64,000 nt of DNA from Microvirga vignae (lineage in GTDB: Bacteria > Pseudomonadota > Alphaproteobacteria > Rhizobiales > Beijerinckiaceae): contig NZ_LCYG01000016.1 of the NCBI RefSeq assembly GCF_001017175.1, forward strand, positions 1-64,000, given 5' to 3'. Positions 47,268 through 57,543 of the stretch are shown in pieces (position 1 is the first letter of the stretch; the number at the start of each line of letters is the position of its first letter). The position numbers were made by a program, and so were the translations under genes. A model generated the notes under the pieces. That model had not been told where the DNA came from, made no database searches, and worked only from the letters and a program-made list of their open reading frames with translations.

Positions 47268-47999
47268 TTAGACGATGAGGCTCTGGCGCAGCGCCTCAGC
47301 GACTGCGTGAGTTCGACTGGTCACTCCGAGTTTCGAGCGCGCCGAGCGCATGTGCTTGTCGACACCGTGCTCGGAAATGCCCATCTTGGCACTGATATCG
47401 CCATCGGACAGACCCTCCGCTGCCCATTGTAGGGCTTGTCGCTCGCGTGGTGACAGGCTGGTCACCGCTCGCCTTGGGGATTGGCGCAACGGCAGAGCAC
47501 GGCCCAGAGCGTAGGTCGCGACAAGGGAAAGCATAGGTTTCTCTTCCGGCGCGATCTCCAGGCGTTCGCCGGCGAGCGAAAATCCGGCGATCTCTCCCTC
47601 GAGGGTCACGAGCGGGATCGTATACCCCTCCTTGAGCCTGAACTCGCCGGCTTCCGCCATAATGCGTCGCGCGGCCGAATCGGACCGGTATTTCGGCTCC
47701 AGTTCGCTCCACAGGAACGATGTCGTCGCGAGCTGAACCTGTTCGATCGTGGGATCGCGAAAGAGATAACCATGCGAGAAGTAGCGGCGGGCCCATTCTT
47801 CGGGCCAAGCATTCATGACGACATGAGAGAGCTGCGTTCGCCGGTCGGCTCCTGGGGCTGGGATCAACCCGGCAAGGATGCGCTCGACACCAAAGCGGCG
47901 CGTGATGTTCAACAGGAGCTCGCAAACCTCTTCAGGGTTTCGCGCCTGGTCGAGCTTTTGGATGAAAGCGATCGTCTCGCTGAGGGATCTGCCCGCCAT
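47268..47999 (-). CDS. LuxR-family quorum-sensing regulator
   Basis: This 243-residue regulator has an N-terminal autoinducer-binding domain (about 15-165). It keeps the Trp/Tyr/Asp-Pro residues that contact AHLs: NAWPEEWARRYFSHGYLFRD followed by P, and FLWSELE. A C-terminal GerE-type helix-turn-helix is present (about 178-240, LSPRERQALQWAAEGLSDGD, then MGISEHGVDKH). It is directly upstream of luxI on the same strand and is therefore its likely cognate receptor. Confidence 0.94.
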   Translation of the reverse strand: MAGRSLSETIAFIQKLDQARNPEEVCELLLNITRRFGVERILAGLIPAPGADRRTQLSHVVMNAWPEEWARRYFSHGYLFRDPTIEQVQLATTSFLWSELEPKYRSDSAARRIMAEAGEFRLKEGYTIPLVTLEGEIAGFSLAGERLEIAPEEKPMLSLVATYALGRALPLRQSPRRAVTSLSPRERQALQWAAEGLSDGDISAKMGISEHGVDKHMRSARSKLGVTSRTHAVAEALRQSLIV

Positions 48000-48049
48000 A
48001 TCCGCTCTCGGTTTTCAGGCACTTTGCGGCATGGCCCCGGCGGACGTCA

Positions 48050-48062
48050 ATATTAATAATAT
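48050..48062. promoter_or_regulatory. AT palindrome upstream of luxR
   Basis: ATATTA-A-TAATAT is a perfect 13-base palindrome 51 bases before the luxR start, in an otherwise GC-rich context. It may be part of the luxR promoter or an operator. Confidence 0.35.
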
Positions 48063-48110
48063 ACCGGCAAAATCACTAATTGTGAAAGGAAAGGGCGGTA
48101 AAGCGCCTTT

Positions 48111-48161
48111 AGCGCATCGTGCGGAAAAGTGGACTCGGTTTTCCGTACCCAACGATGCTCT
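48111..48161. repeat. Intergenic palindromic repeat, family A copy 5
   Basis: AGCGCATCGTGCGGAAAAGT with the inverted GGTTTTCCGTACCCAACGATGCTCT-type arm. Only the first module of family A is present. Confidence 0.75.
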
Positions 48162-48170
48162 AGATCAAGA

Positions 48171-48785
48171 TCAGTAGAGCGTCGTCTTCTGCCGCTCGGG
48201 CAGCGCCTTGTCGTAGGATTCGCCGTCGAAGCGGTTCTGGCTCACAGCCGCAAGAATCTGGCCAGCGCTTGGCAGGCGCTCACCCGCCACATGCTTTTGC
48301 GAATTCCACAGCTGCGAGCGCAGGATCGCGCGGGCGCATTGGAAATAGACCGTCTCGATCGTGATCGCGATCACGGATTTCGGCGCCTTGCCGTCGACGG
48401 CGAAGCTCTGGAGAAGCGCAGATTCGACGGAAATCACCGCAAGCCCGTTCACGCGCAGCGTCTCGCCGATGCCCGGGATCAGGAAGAGCAGTCCGACCTG
48501 CGGGTTCCGCACGATGTTGCGAAGCGAATCGAGGCGATTGTTGCCTCGTCGGTCCGGCATCAGCAGAGTCTTTTCATCCTGCACGCGCACGAAACCGGGG
48601 CCGTCGCCACGCGGAGAGCAATCGAGCCCTTCGGGCCCATGTGTCGCCAACGCCACGAAGGGTGCAGCCTCGATGAAGGCGCGGTATTCGGGGATCATGC
48701 GGTCGACCTCTTTCAGGAGCGAGGCTTCGGAAGGCTCGCCATAGAGCACCTCGAGTTCGGCGATGCTGGAGATCATGGCCGGCAT
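48171..48785 (-). CDS. PNPOx-like FMN-binding protein
   Basis: This 204-residue split-barrel flavoprotein is of the pyridoxamine 5'-phosphate oxidase-like type. It has FIEAAPFVALATHGPEGLDC followed by SPRGDGPGFV, then LLMPDRRGNNRLDSLRNI and GLLFLIPGIGETLRVNG, the pattern of the MSMEG_1061-like group of probable F420- or FMN-dependent oxidoreductases. It is not the vitamin B6 enzyme PdxH itself. The physiological substrate is unknown. It stands apart from luxR, with a family A repeat in the gap. Confidence 0.88.
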   Translation of the reverse strand: MPAMISSIAELEVLYGEPSEASLLKEVDRMIPEYRAFIEAAPFVALATHGPEGLDCSPRGDGPGFVRVQDEKTLLMPDRRGNNRLDSLRNIVRNPQVGLLFLIPGIGETLRVNGLAVISVESALLQSFAVDGKAPKSVIAITIETVYFQCARAILRSQLWNSQKHVAGERLPSAGQILAAVSQNRFDGESYDKALPERQKTTLY

Positions 48786-48919
48786 GCGGAGCCTCTCCCT
48801 ATACTGGATGCGGTCAAGGCATAGCCTTCCCTCGCATTGGCCGCAACGGAGGGATGCATGGTGAAACCTTGTGCCTTGGGAAGGGGTGTGGAAGAGGTGG
48901 CTTCCTCAAGGAACCCGTC

Positions 48920-49858
48920 ATGAGCTCTGCCATCGACACCGCCGCCAATGATGCCAAGCGCCCGCCCTACATGGGATATGCCATGGCGGCTGCGGGCGCG
49001 ACGCTGTTCGCCACCAAGGGCATTCTGATCAAGCTCGCCTATGCGAGGGGAATCGATGCGGAGACGACGCTGGCCCTGCGCATGATCTTGGCCCTGCCGT
49101 TCTATCTCGTCATCGGCGCTCATGCGGTCATGAGCCAGAGGGCGAAAGGGCAACAGCTGCCGGAGAATGGTCTGCTCATGCGGGCTTTCGGCGTCGGTCT
49201 CATCGGCTACTGGATTTCGAGCTATCTCGATTTCAAAGGCCTTGAATACATCTCGGCCCATTTCGAGCGGCTGATCCTCTTCACCTATCCGCTCTTCGTG
49301 GTTTTGTTCGGCGCAGCGTTCTTCCGTCAGCCGATCAAGCCGAAGGCGTTGCTCGCCTTCGCCGTGAGCTATGGGGGCTTGGCCCTTCTCTTCACACAGA
49401 ACTTTTCCACCTTCGGTGCGAGCACGATGACAGGTGCTCTCTACGTGCTCGCCGCCGCCGTTACCTTCGCGTTCTACCAGCTTCTCGCGAAGCCTCTCAT
49501 CATGAAGGTCGGCCCACAGCTCTTCACCTGCATTGCCATGGGTGCGGCGGGCATCGCCGTCATCCTGCAGTTTCTGGCAACGCATCCTTTCGAGGCGATC
49601 CTGGTCTCGCCCTCTCTCTGGGGCTTGGGGCTCGCGCTCGCTTTCGGCGCAACGGTGCTGCCGTCGTTTTTCCTGAGCGCGGCGCTGAAACAGATTTCCG
49701 CTCAGGCCAACGCCACCATCGGCATGCTCAGCCCCGTGGTCACCATCGTGCTCGCCATGGCGGTGCTGGGGGACGCGGTGAGCGGCACGGATTGGCTCGG
49801 AGCCGTCCTCGTCATCCTCGGAATCGGCTGGTTCACCCTGTCGGAGCGGAAGGGCTGA
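48920..49858 (+). CDS. EamA/DMT-family permease
   Basis: This 312-residue inner-membrane protein has ten hydrophobic helices in two EamA halves (about residues 15-145 and 165-305), with the internal repeat typical of drug/metabolite exporters. The second half ends in GDAVSGTDWLGAVLVILGIG. The substrate cannot be told. ATG at 48920 has AAGGA 7 bases before it, so the in-frame upstream start at 48854 is rejected. Confidence 0.9.
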   Translation: MSSAIDTAANDAKRPPYMGYAMAAAGATLFATKGILIKLAYARGIDAETTLALRMILALPFYLVIGAHAVMSQRAKGQQLPENGLLMRAFGVGLIGYWISSYLDFKGLEYISAHFERLILFTYPLFVVLFGAAFFRQPIKPKALLAFAVSYGGLALLFTQNFSTFGASTMTGALYVLAAAVTFAFYQLLAKPLIMKVGPQLFTCIAMGAAGIAVILQFLATHPFEAILVSPSLWGLGLALAFGATVLPSFFLSAALKQISAQANATIGMLSPVVTIVLAMAVLGDAVSGTDWLGAVLVILGIGWFTLSERKG

Positions 49859-49996
49859 TTCTTACAAAGGACAGGCGCGCTCGCGGTCCAGCGATAGTGA
49901 TTTGACAATCCTTGAGGTGCGGCGTCTGCATGTCAGCAGTTCCGGACCTGCGCTCCCTTGAAAGGAGCGGGAGACAGGAAGATCCTCAGAAGGCGC

Positions 49997-51685
49997 ATGC
50001 AGCACGATCCAGCGAGACCGGCTCTTGAGAGCACTCCCACGGCGATCCCATTTCGCTGGCGGGAAGTGCGTTTGATAACGGGTCTTGTCCTCGGCTTTTT
50101 TCTGCTCACCCATTTCGGCAATCACGCTCTGGGTCTCATTTCCGTCGAAGCGATGGAAAAGGGGCGGGGGTGGTTCAATCTTCTCTGGCGAAACCCGCTC
50201 GGCACGGTCCTGCTCTACGGATCGCTCCTGATTCATTTTCTGATGGCGCTCCAGGCGCTCTACAGGCGGCGAACCTTGCGGATGCCCTGGAGAGAGGCGG
50301 CGCAGTTGCTTTTGGGGCTTTCGCTCCCATTTCTGGTGATTTCGCATGTGGTGGGGACCCGGATCGAGTGGAGCCTGACCGGCTGGGCCTCGGGCTATCC
50401 TGAAGTGGTCCGCAATCTCTGGATCCGCGCGCCCGAGATCGGTCTTCGGCAAACCATTGCCCTCATCGTCGCGTGGCTTCACGGATGCTTAGGGATCTTC
50501 TTCTGGCTGCGTGCGAAAACCTGGTTCTCACGTTATGCCCTGCTGCTCTACACGGGCGCCATTCTCGTGCCGGTGCTCGCTTTGCTCGGCTTCGTGTCGG
50601 CGGGCAAGGAGATTGCCAGGGCTCCGGACCAGTACGGGTCCGCCATGCGGGTTGCATCATCGGCCGCCGAGACTCTCGCCCGCATCAATATGGGTCTTTC
50701 GGCGTTCTTTGCGGTGCTCATCGTGGGCACGCTCGTCGCGCGCGTCGTCCGCAGGACTCTTTTGCAATCGCAGAGAGTTCGGATCATCTATCCGAATAAC
50801 CAGATCGTCAGCGTGCCTCTTGGCTTCAGCGTGTTGGAAGCGAGCCGGATCGCGGGCATCCCGCATATTTCCGTCTGCGGCGGGCGAGGGCGTTGCTCCA
50901 CATGCCGGGTCCGCGTCGTCGATGGTGAAGAAGGGCAGCCGCCTCCCAATGGCCAGGAGCGCGGAACTCTGGCGCGGATCAAGGCCGGGCCCGATGTGAG
51001 GCTCGCCTGCCAATTCAGGCCGGTTCACGATGTTGCGGTGGTGCCGATCCTGTCGACGAGCCGTAACGGCCTGACATCTCTGGTGCGGGGCGGCAAGGCG
51101 CAGGGGCAGGAACGCGAGATCGCGATCCTCTTCTGCGACCTGCGTGGATTCACGAGCTTGGCGGAACGGCATCTGCCCTTCGATACGGTCTTCATCCTCA
51201 ACCGCTATTTCGAGATGGTGGGCGAATGCGTGGAGAATGCCGGAGGCTATATCGACAAATTCATCGGTGACGGGGTGCTTGCTCTCTTCGGCTTGAAGAC
51301 GTCGCCGCAGGAAGCGGCCAGACAGGCGGTCGATGCGGCTTTGAGAATTCGCGCGGGGCTCACCGCTCTCAACCGGCAATACGCGAGCGAGTTCGAGAAG
51401 CCGCTGCAGATCGCCATGAGCCTTCACGCAGGCTCTGCCATCGTCGGCGAAATGGGGTACGGCCAGGCAACGAGCCTGACCGCCGTGGGCGACACCATCA
51501 ATGCTGCAAGTCGTCTGGAGGGTCTTGCCAAGGATCTCGATGTGGAGCTCGTGATCTCACAGGACATCGCGGTTCGTGCCGGGCTCGATCTCTCAACTCG
51601 CGAACGGCGCACGATCCCCATTCGAGGTCGTGCCGCGCCCATCGACAGCTGGATCATTCCCGAGGTGAGCGAACTGGCTCGCTGA
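49997..51685 (+). CDS. Class III adenylate cyclase with His-rich membrane anchor and [2Fe-2S] domain
   Basis: This protein of 562 residues (from ATG 49997; a TTG at 49958 would add 13) has a six-helix membrane region at about 25-250. Five His (39, 43, 80, 117, 162) lie in or near the helices, as in the haem-b anchor of CyaC of Sinorhizobium and of succinate dehydrogenase subunits. Next is a ferredoxin domain (about 258-350) with Cys294, 300, 303 and 338 (CGGRGRCSTC), the [2Fe-2S] spacing X5-X2-Xn. The C-terminus is a class III cyclase: metal Asp381 in FCDLRGFTS, Asp425 in KFIGDGVLALFG, and VGDTINAASRLEG. It probably makes cAMP in response to redox state or quinol pool. No partner genes are adjacent. 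Confidence 0.88.
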   Translation: MQHDPARPALESTPTAIPFRWREVRLITGLVLGFFLLTHFGNHALGLISVEAMEKGRGWFNLLWRNPLGTVLLYGSLLIHFLMALQALYRRRTLRMPWREAAQLLLGLSLPFLVISHVVGTRIEWSLTGWASGYPEVVRNLWIRAPEIGLRQTIALIVAWLHGCLGIFFWLRAKTWFSRYALLLYTGAILVPVLALLGFVSAGKEIARAPDQYGSAMRVASSAAETLARINMGLSAFFAVLIVGTLVARVVRRTLLQSQRVRIIYPNNQIVSVPLGFSVLEASRIAGIPHISVCGGRGRCSTCRVRVVDGEEGQPPPNGQERGTLARIKAGPDVRLACQFRPVHDVAVVPILSTSRNGLTSLVRGGKAQGQEREIAILFCDLRGFTSLAERHLPFDTVFILNRYFEMVGECVENAGGYIDKFIGDGVLALFGLKTSPQEAARQAVDAALRIRAGLTALNRQYASEFEKPLQIAMSLHAGSAIVGEMGYGQATSLTAVGDTINAASRLEGLAKDLDVELVISQDIAVRAGLDLSTRERRTIPIRGRAAPIDSWIIPEVSELAR

Positions 51686-51734
51686 TCTTCTTCGCGAGGC
51701 AATGAAAACTGATCTCGCGATCCAGCAACCCGTC

Positions 51735-52718
51735 CTATGCATTCCCAATCAGGACGCCCGCTCCGAAGACCAGCGCGCCGCCGAGCACCACCTGGAAGGC
51801 AGCGCGCAGGAAAGGCGTTTCCATATAGCGGTTCTGGATGAAGGCGATGGCCCAGAGCTCCACGAACACCACGGCGGCGGCGATGATCGTCGCGGTCCAG
51901 AAGTGCGGGATGAGATAGGGCAGGGCGTGGCCGAGGCCGCCGATGGCGGTCATGATCCCGGAGGCCATGCCTCGCTTGACGGGCGAGCCGCGCCCGGAGA
52001 GCTTGCCGTCGTCGTGGGCGGCTTCCGTGAAGCCCATGGAGATGCCGGCACCCACCGAGGCCGAGAGGCCGACGAGGAAGGTCTGCCAGGTATCCTGCGT
52101 GGCGAAGGCGGCCGCGAAAATCGGGGCGAGCGTCGAAACCGATCCGTCCATGAGGCCCGCCAGGCCCGGCTGGACATAGGTGAGGATGAATTGCCGCCGC
52201 TCGGTCTGGGCCTCTTCCTCCTTCACCGATTCCGGCGTGTAGGCGAGGTCGAGACGGCGGGCGAGCGACTCGTGCGCCACCTCCGCCGCCGCGAGGTCGC
52301 CGAGGAGCTTTCGTGTCGAGGCATCGCTGGTGCGCTTGGCGGCCTCCACGTAGAAGCGGTGGGCCTGCGCCTCCATGGTCTCGGCGGCAGCGCGCACCTT
52401 CCCGATGCCGAGCGGACGCACGAGCCAATCGGGCTTGCGCTCGTAATAGCCGCGCACATGCTCGCGGCGGATCAACGGAATGATCTCGCCGAAACGTCTG
52501 CGGTGCAGCTCGATCAGCGCCGCCCGGTGCGCGTCCTCCTCGGCCGCCATCTCCTCGAAGACCTTGGCCGATTGTGGAAAATCGGCCCGTAACCCGTCCG
52601 CATAGGAAAGGTAGATCCGCGCATCGTCTTCCTCTGAGGAAATCGCGAGCGCCAGGATTTCCTGTTCGCTGAGAGAGTCGAAGGGACGGCGATCGAAGCC
52701 GAAGACGCGCGAGAGCAT
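51735..52718 (-). CDS. mbfA: Membrane-bound ferritin-like iron exporter MbfA
   Basis: This 327-residue protein has a ferritin-like/rubrerythrin domain at about 15-165, with the di-iron Glu/His motifs SSEEDDARIYLSYAD, EEMAAEEDAHRAAL and AAAEVAHES. A VIT1/CCC1-type membrane domain follows at about 180-327, with GLMDGSVSTLAPIFAAAFA. This is the layout of MbfA of Bradyrhizobium and Agrobacterium, which exports iron and protects against peroxide and is repressed by Irr. A matching inverted repeat lies just upstream. Confidence 0.95.
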   Translation of the reverse strand: MLSRVFGFDRRPFDSLSEQEILALAISSEEDDARIYLSYADGLRADFPQSAKVFEEMAAEEDAHRAALIELHRRRFGEIIPLIRREHVRGYYERKPDWLVRPLGIGKVRAAAETMEAQAHRFYVEAAKRTSDASTRKLLGDLAAAEVAHESLARRLDLAYTPESVKEEEAQTERRQFILTYVQPGLAGLMDGSVSTLAPIFAAAFATQDTWQTFLVGLSASVGAGISMGFTEAAHDDGKLSGRGSPVKRGMASGIMTAIGGLGHALPYLIPHFWTATIIAAAVVFVELWAIAFIQNRYMETPFLRAAFQVVLGGALVFGAGVLIGNA

Positions 52719-52731
52719 GGCGGCACATTTG

Positions 52732-52748
52732 TTTAGAATAATTCTAAA
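52732..52748. promoter_or_regulatory. Irr-type iron control element upstream of mbfA
   Basis: TTTAGAA-TAA-TTCTAAA is a perfect 7-3-7 inverted repeat 14 bases before the mbfA start. It has the form of the ICE motif bound by the Fur-family regulator Irr. Confidence 0.85.
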
Positions 52749-52806
52749 TATCGTCCCTCGATCAGAGCGTCAATCATGCCAAGCTCGATCCTCGTGAAGA
52801 GTGCAA

Positions 52807-52834
52807 CAAAAAAGCGCGGCTTTCGCCGCGCTTT
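52807..52834 (-). terminator. Rho-independent terminator of pnp
   Basis: The stem AAGCGCGGC/GCCGCGCTT with loop TTTC (read on plus) is followed on the minus strand by a run of T. It lies about 28 bases after the pnp stop, before the mbfA promoter. Confidence 0.88.
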
Positions 52835-52861
52835 CCCGATCGTTCTCGAAAACCGAGAGGC

Positions 52862-55036
<2,175 letters not shown>

Positions 55037-55282
55037 GTTTTGTCTTTCATGACAGCAGAAGCGGGGGCTCGATGCCATGAGCAAGACGGCAAGAGACTCA
55101 CGCAGCGAAAACATCCGCTGTCCCAAGCCCCTTGCGATCCTGCCATGGTCATCGCGTCATCCGTCTTCTCAAAGGGACGCCGGGATCTCTTTTTGTCTCA
55201 CCAGCGCCGGACCGAAGGGTCGGAAGCTTTCATCCGATCCGTTCGTGAATACCGGAGATGATCTTTTCTCGATCAGATCCGG

Positions 55283-55312
55283 AAAAACCGTCCGGAGCCG
55301 TGCTCCGGACGG
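55283..55312 (-). terminator. Terminator between rpsO and pnp
   Basis: The stem CCGTCCGGAGC/GCTCCGGACGG with a 3-base loop is followed on the minus strand by TTTTTCC. It lies 15 bases after rpsO. It probably limits read-through into pnp, as in E. coli. Confidence 0.85.
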
Positions 55313-55327
55313 AAGTTGTTTAAAAGC

Positions 55328-55597
55328 TTAGCGGCGGATGCCGAGCTTCTCGATCAGGGTCTTGTAGCGGTTCTCGTCCTTCTTCTTCAGATAGTCGAGA
55401 AGCGAACGACGCGACGAGACGAGCTTCAGGAGGCCACGACGGGAGTGGTTGTCCTTCGTGTGGGTCTTGAAGTGACCGGTCAGGTTGCTGATCCGCTCGG
55501 TCAGAATGGCGATCTGCACCTCGGGGGAGCCCGTGTCGCCAGCCTTCTGCGCGAATTCCTTCACAAGCGCGTTCTTGCGCTCAGCAGTGATCGACAT
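55328..55597 (-). CDS. rpsO: 30S ribosomal protein S15
   Basis: This 89-residue primary 16S rRNA-binding protein has [35 protein letters not shown] and [20 protein letters not shown]. It is complete, with normal length. It lies upstream of pnp, the conserved bacterial order. Confidence 0.98.
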   Translation of the reverse strand: MSITAERKNALVKEFAQKAGDTGSPEVQIAILTERISNLTGHFKTHTKDNHSRRGLLKLVSSRRSLLDYLKKKDENRYKTLIEKLGIRR

Positions 55598-55910
55598 CGC
55601 ATATCCTTTCAGGTTTGCTTTTCGATGAGGATCTCAGGCTTCAGGCCCAAGATCAGGTTCGTCCGGGAAAGGCCGGGCCGGGATGTCGTCCAGCGCGGTC
55701 TGTAACCCAAGACGGTCTCCTGGAGGGTCAATCCTTCAGAGGCGGGCGCACCATACACGAATTGCGAATAAGTGCCAGCGGAATCGTTTTTGCCAAGTTA
55801 GGCCAAGGAGATGGCCGGTTCCGCCACATCTGTCGCCGCAGCTGCCGGAACAAGTTTTCACGGCCAATGTTGGTGAATCAGATGCCCCCTCAATATAGGA
55901 ACCCGACACC
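55598..55910. other. Intergenic region between rpsO and the DUF892 gene
   Basis: This 313-base divergent promoter region serves rpsO (minus) and the DUF892 gene (plus). I see an EcfG-like promoter near its right end (55847-55871) and nothing else recognisable. Confidence 0.5.
55847..55871 (+). promoter_or_regulatory. EcfG-like promoter of the DUF892 gene
   Basis: GGAAC, 16 bases, TGTT differs at one base from the EcfG consensus GGAAC-N16-CGTT. It ends 39 bases before the start codon, the same spacing as at the BA14K gene. Confidence 0.6.
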
Positions 55911-56456
55911 ATGACCGCCAGCACCGCAGGCATGATGGATCTTACCTCCAACGAAACGGTGAAGAACATCTTCATCACCGGCCTTCAGAACGCGCATGCT
56001 CTGGAAAAAGAAGCTCTGCAGCTGATGCAGCGCCAGGTGGAACGCTTCGAGCATTATCCGGAAATGTCGGACCTGCTGCGCACCCATATCGCCGAGACGG
56101 AAGGCCAAGTGCGCCGCCTCGACGAGATGCTGCACACCTTCGGCGAGGACCGCTCGCTCCTGAAGGACATGGCCACTCAAGTGATGGCCAACATGGCTGC
56201 CGTCGGTCACATGCCGATGGCCGACGAGGTTCTGAAGAACACCTTCGCCAACCATGCCTTCGAGAATTTCGAGATTGCGTCCTACAAGTCGTTGATCACG
56301 ATGGCTGAGGCTGCCGGCCACCAGCGCTTCATCCCGGCGCTGCAGGACACTCTCCGTGAGGAGGAAAAGACGGCTCAAGCCATTCGCGACATGATCGAGC
56401 CGATCACCCGCAAGTACCTGATGCGTGAGGCTCAGGGACTGAAGGCGGATCGATAG
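55911..56456 (+). CDS. DUF892 ferritin-like stress protein (YciE/YciF family)
   Basis: This 181-residue four-helix protein is of the YciF/DUF892 type. It has NIFITGLQNAHALEKEALQL with the first Glu, LLRTHIAETEGQVRRLDEML, then HAFENFEIASYKSLITMAE and LREEEKTAQAIRDMI. The repeated Glu/His-x-x-Glu pattern suggests a di-metal site like ferritins. In other alphaproteobacteria such proteins belong to the general stress response, consistent with the EcfG-like promoter here. The biochemical activity is unknown. Confidence 0.9.
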   Translation: MTASTAGMMDLTSNETVKNIFITGLQNAHALEKEALQLMQRQVERFEHYPEMSDLLRTHIAETEGQVRRLDEMLHTFGEDRSLLKDMATQVMANMAAVGHMPMADEVLKNTFANHAFENFEIASYKSLITMAEAAGHQRFIPALQDTLREEEKTAQAIRDMIEPITRKYLMREAQGLKADR

Positions 56457-56474
56457 GACGGCTCAAAGTCGCCG

Positions 56475-56582
56475 CGTCATGGCCATCCCCGGACTTGATC
56501 CGGGGATCAGTCACGGCCATCTCGATTCTGAGGAGCACGGCGCTTTTTCATCGGGATTACCGGCAAAAGGCCGGGGATGACG
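56475..56582. repeat. Family B intergenic repeat
   Basis: GTCATGGCCATCCCCGGACT with TGATCCGGGGATC, GGCCATCTCGATTC, and a right half with ACCGGCAAAAGGCCGG then GGATGACG. It lies between convergent genes. Confidence 0.8.
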
Positions 56583-56593
56583 TAGTGCGTTTC

Positions 56594-57538
56594 TCAAGCG
56601 CCGAGATTGAACACCCGGTGTGGCACCAATTCGCCGCGCTCGATGTCGCCGACTGCGACAAGCACACCATTGCACGTCGCGTAAGCCTTGCCTGAGAGCG
56701 GTGCATCGCGGCCGCGCAGGATGATGGACTGGCCGCGCATCAGGCGGCCCGCCATGTCGCGGCTCACCGCAACCGACGGAATCTCGCTGAGCGCGGTCTC
56801 GACCGGGCGCAAGGCCGCCGGGTCGGTGGCGAGATCATCCACCGTCACCGCGTCGTGCTCCGTGAACGGTCCCACACGCGTGCGCCGGAGTGCCGCGATG
56901 TGGCCGAGGCAGCCCAATGCGCGGCCGAGATCGCGGGCGATAGCGCGCACATAGGTACCCTTGCCGCAATCCGCCTCGATAACCGAGCGGTTGCCGTCAT
57001 GGTGTACAAGCGCGAGGCGGTCGATCTCCACGGTGCGCGGCTGCAGCTCCACCACCTCGCCGTCGCGGGCAAGGTCATAGGCGCGCTCGCCTTGGATCTT
57101 GATGGCCGAGAAACGCGGCGGCACCTGCTGGACTTGGCCGATGAAGCGCGGCAGCAGGGCTTCGATGTCGGAGGCTTGCGGCATCTTGTCCGTGCGCTCG
57201 ACCACATCGCCCTCGGTGTCATCCGTGTTGGTCTCCGCGCCCCAGGCGACGGTGAAGACGTAGGATTTGCGCCCGTCCATGATGAAGGGCACGGTCTTCG
57301 TGGCCTCGCCCAGGGCAATCGGCAGGATTCCGGAAGCGAGCGGGTCGAGGGTGCCTGCATGGCCTGCCTTCTTGGCGGAAAAGCCGCGCTTGACCACCGC
57401 AACCGCATGGGTCGAGGTCATCCCGACACCTTTGTCGAGGATGATCCAGCCATTGACGTCGCGCTTCTTCGGACGGTCGCCGTGAGGGCGACGGTGAGGG
57501 CGCTCTTGGGGGCGCTCTTCGGGGCGGTCTTCAGTCAT
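56594..57538 (-). CDS. truB: tRNA pseudouridine-55 synthase TruB
   Basis: This enzyme of 314 residues makes pseudouridine 55 in the T-loop of tRNAs. The catalytic Asp lies in GHAGTLDPLASGILPIALG. GWIILDKGVGMTSTHAV and CGKGTYVRAIARDLG are further motifs. The N-terminus has a basic Arg/Pro-rich stretch (about 5-28) not found in E. coli. ATG at 57538 is chosen; a GTG at 57547 overlapping the rbfA stop is possible. It is in the rimP-nusA-ylxR-infB-rbfA-truB cluster. Confidence 0.97.
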   Translation of the reverse strand: MTEDRPEERPQERPHRRPHGDRPKKRDVNGWIILDKGVGMTSTHAVAVVKRGFSAKKAGHAGTLDPLASGILPIALGEATKTVPFIMDGRKSYVFTVAWGAETNTDDTEGDVVERTDKMPQASDIEALLPRFIGQVQQVPPRFSAIKIQGERAYDLARDGEVVELQPRTVEIDRLALVHHDGNRSVIEADCGKGTYVRAIARDLGRALGCLGHIAALRRTRVGPFTEHDAVTVDDLATDPAALRPVETALSEIPSVAVSRDMAGRLMRGQSIILRGRDAPLSGKAYATCNGVLVAVGDIERGELVPHRVFNLGA

Positions 57539-57543
57539 CGCTC

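Noticed and set aside
43567..52748. A mobile genomic island with integrase and attachment sites covering the accessory genes
   Set aside because: No integrase, transposase, tRNA target or flanking direct repeat was found, and core-type genes are interspersed.
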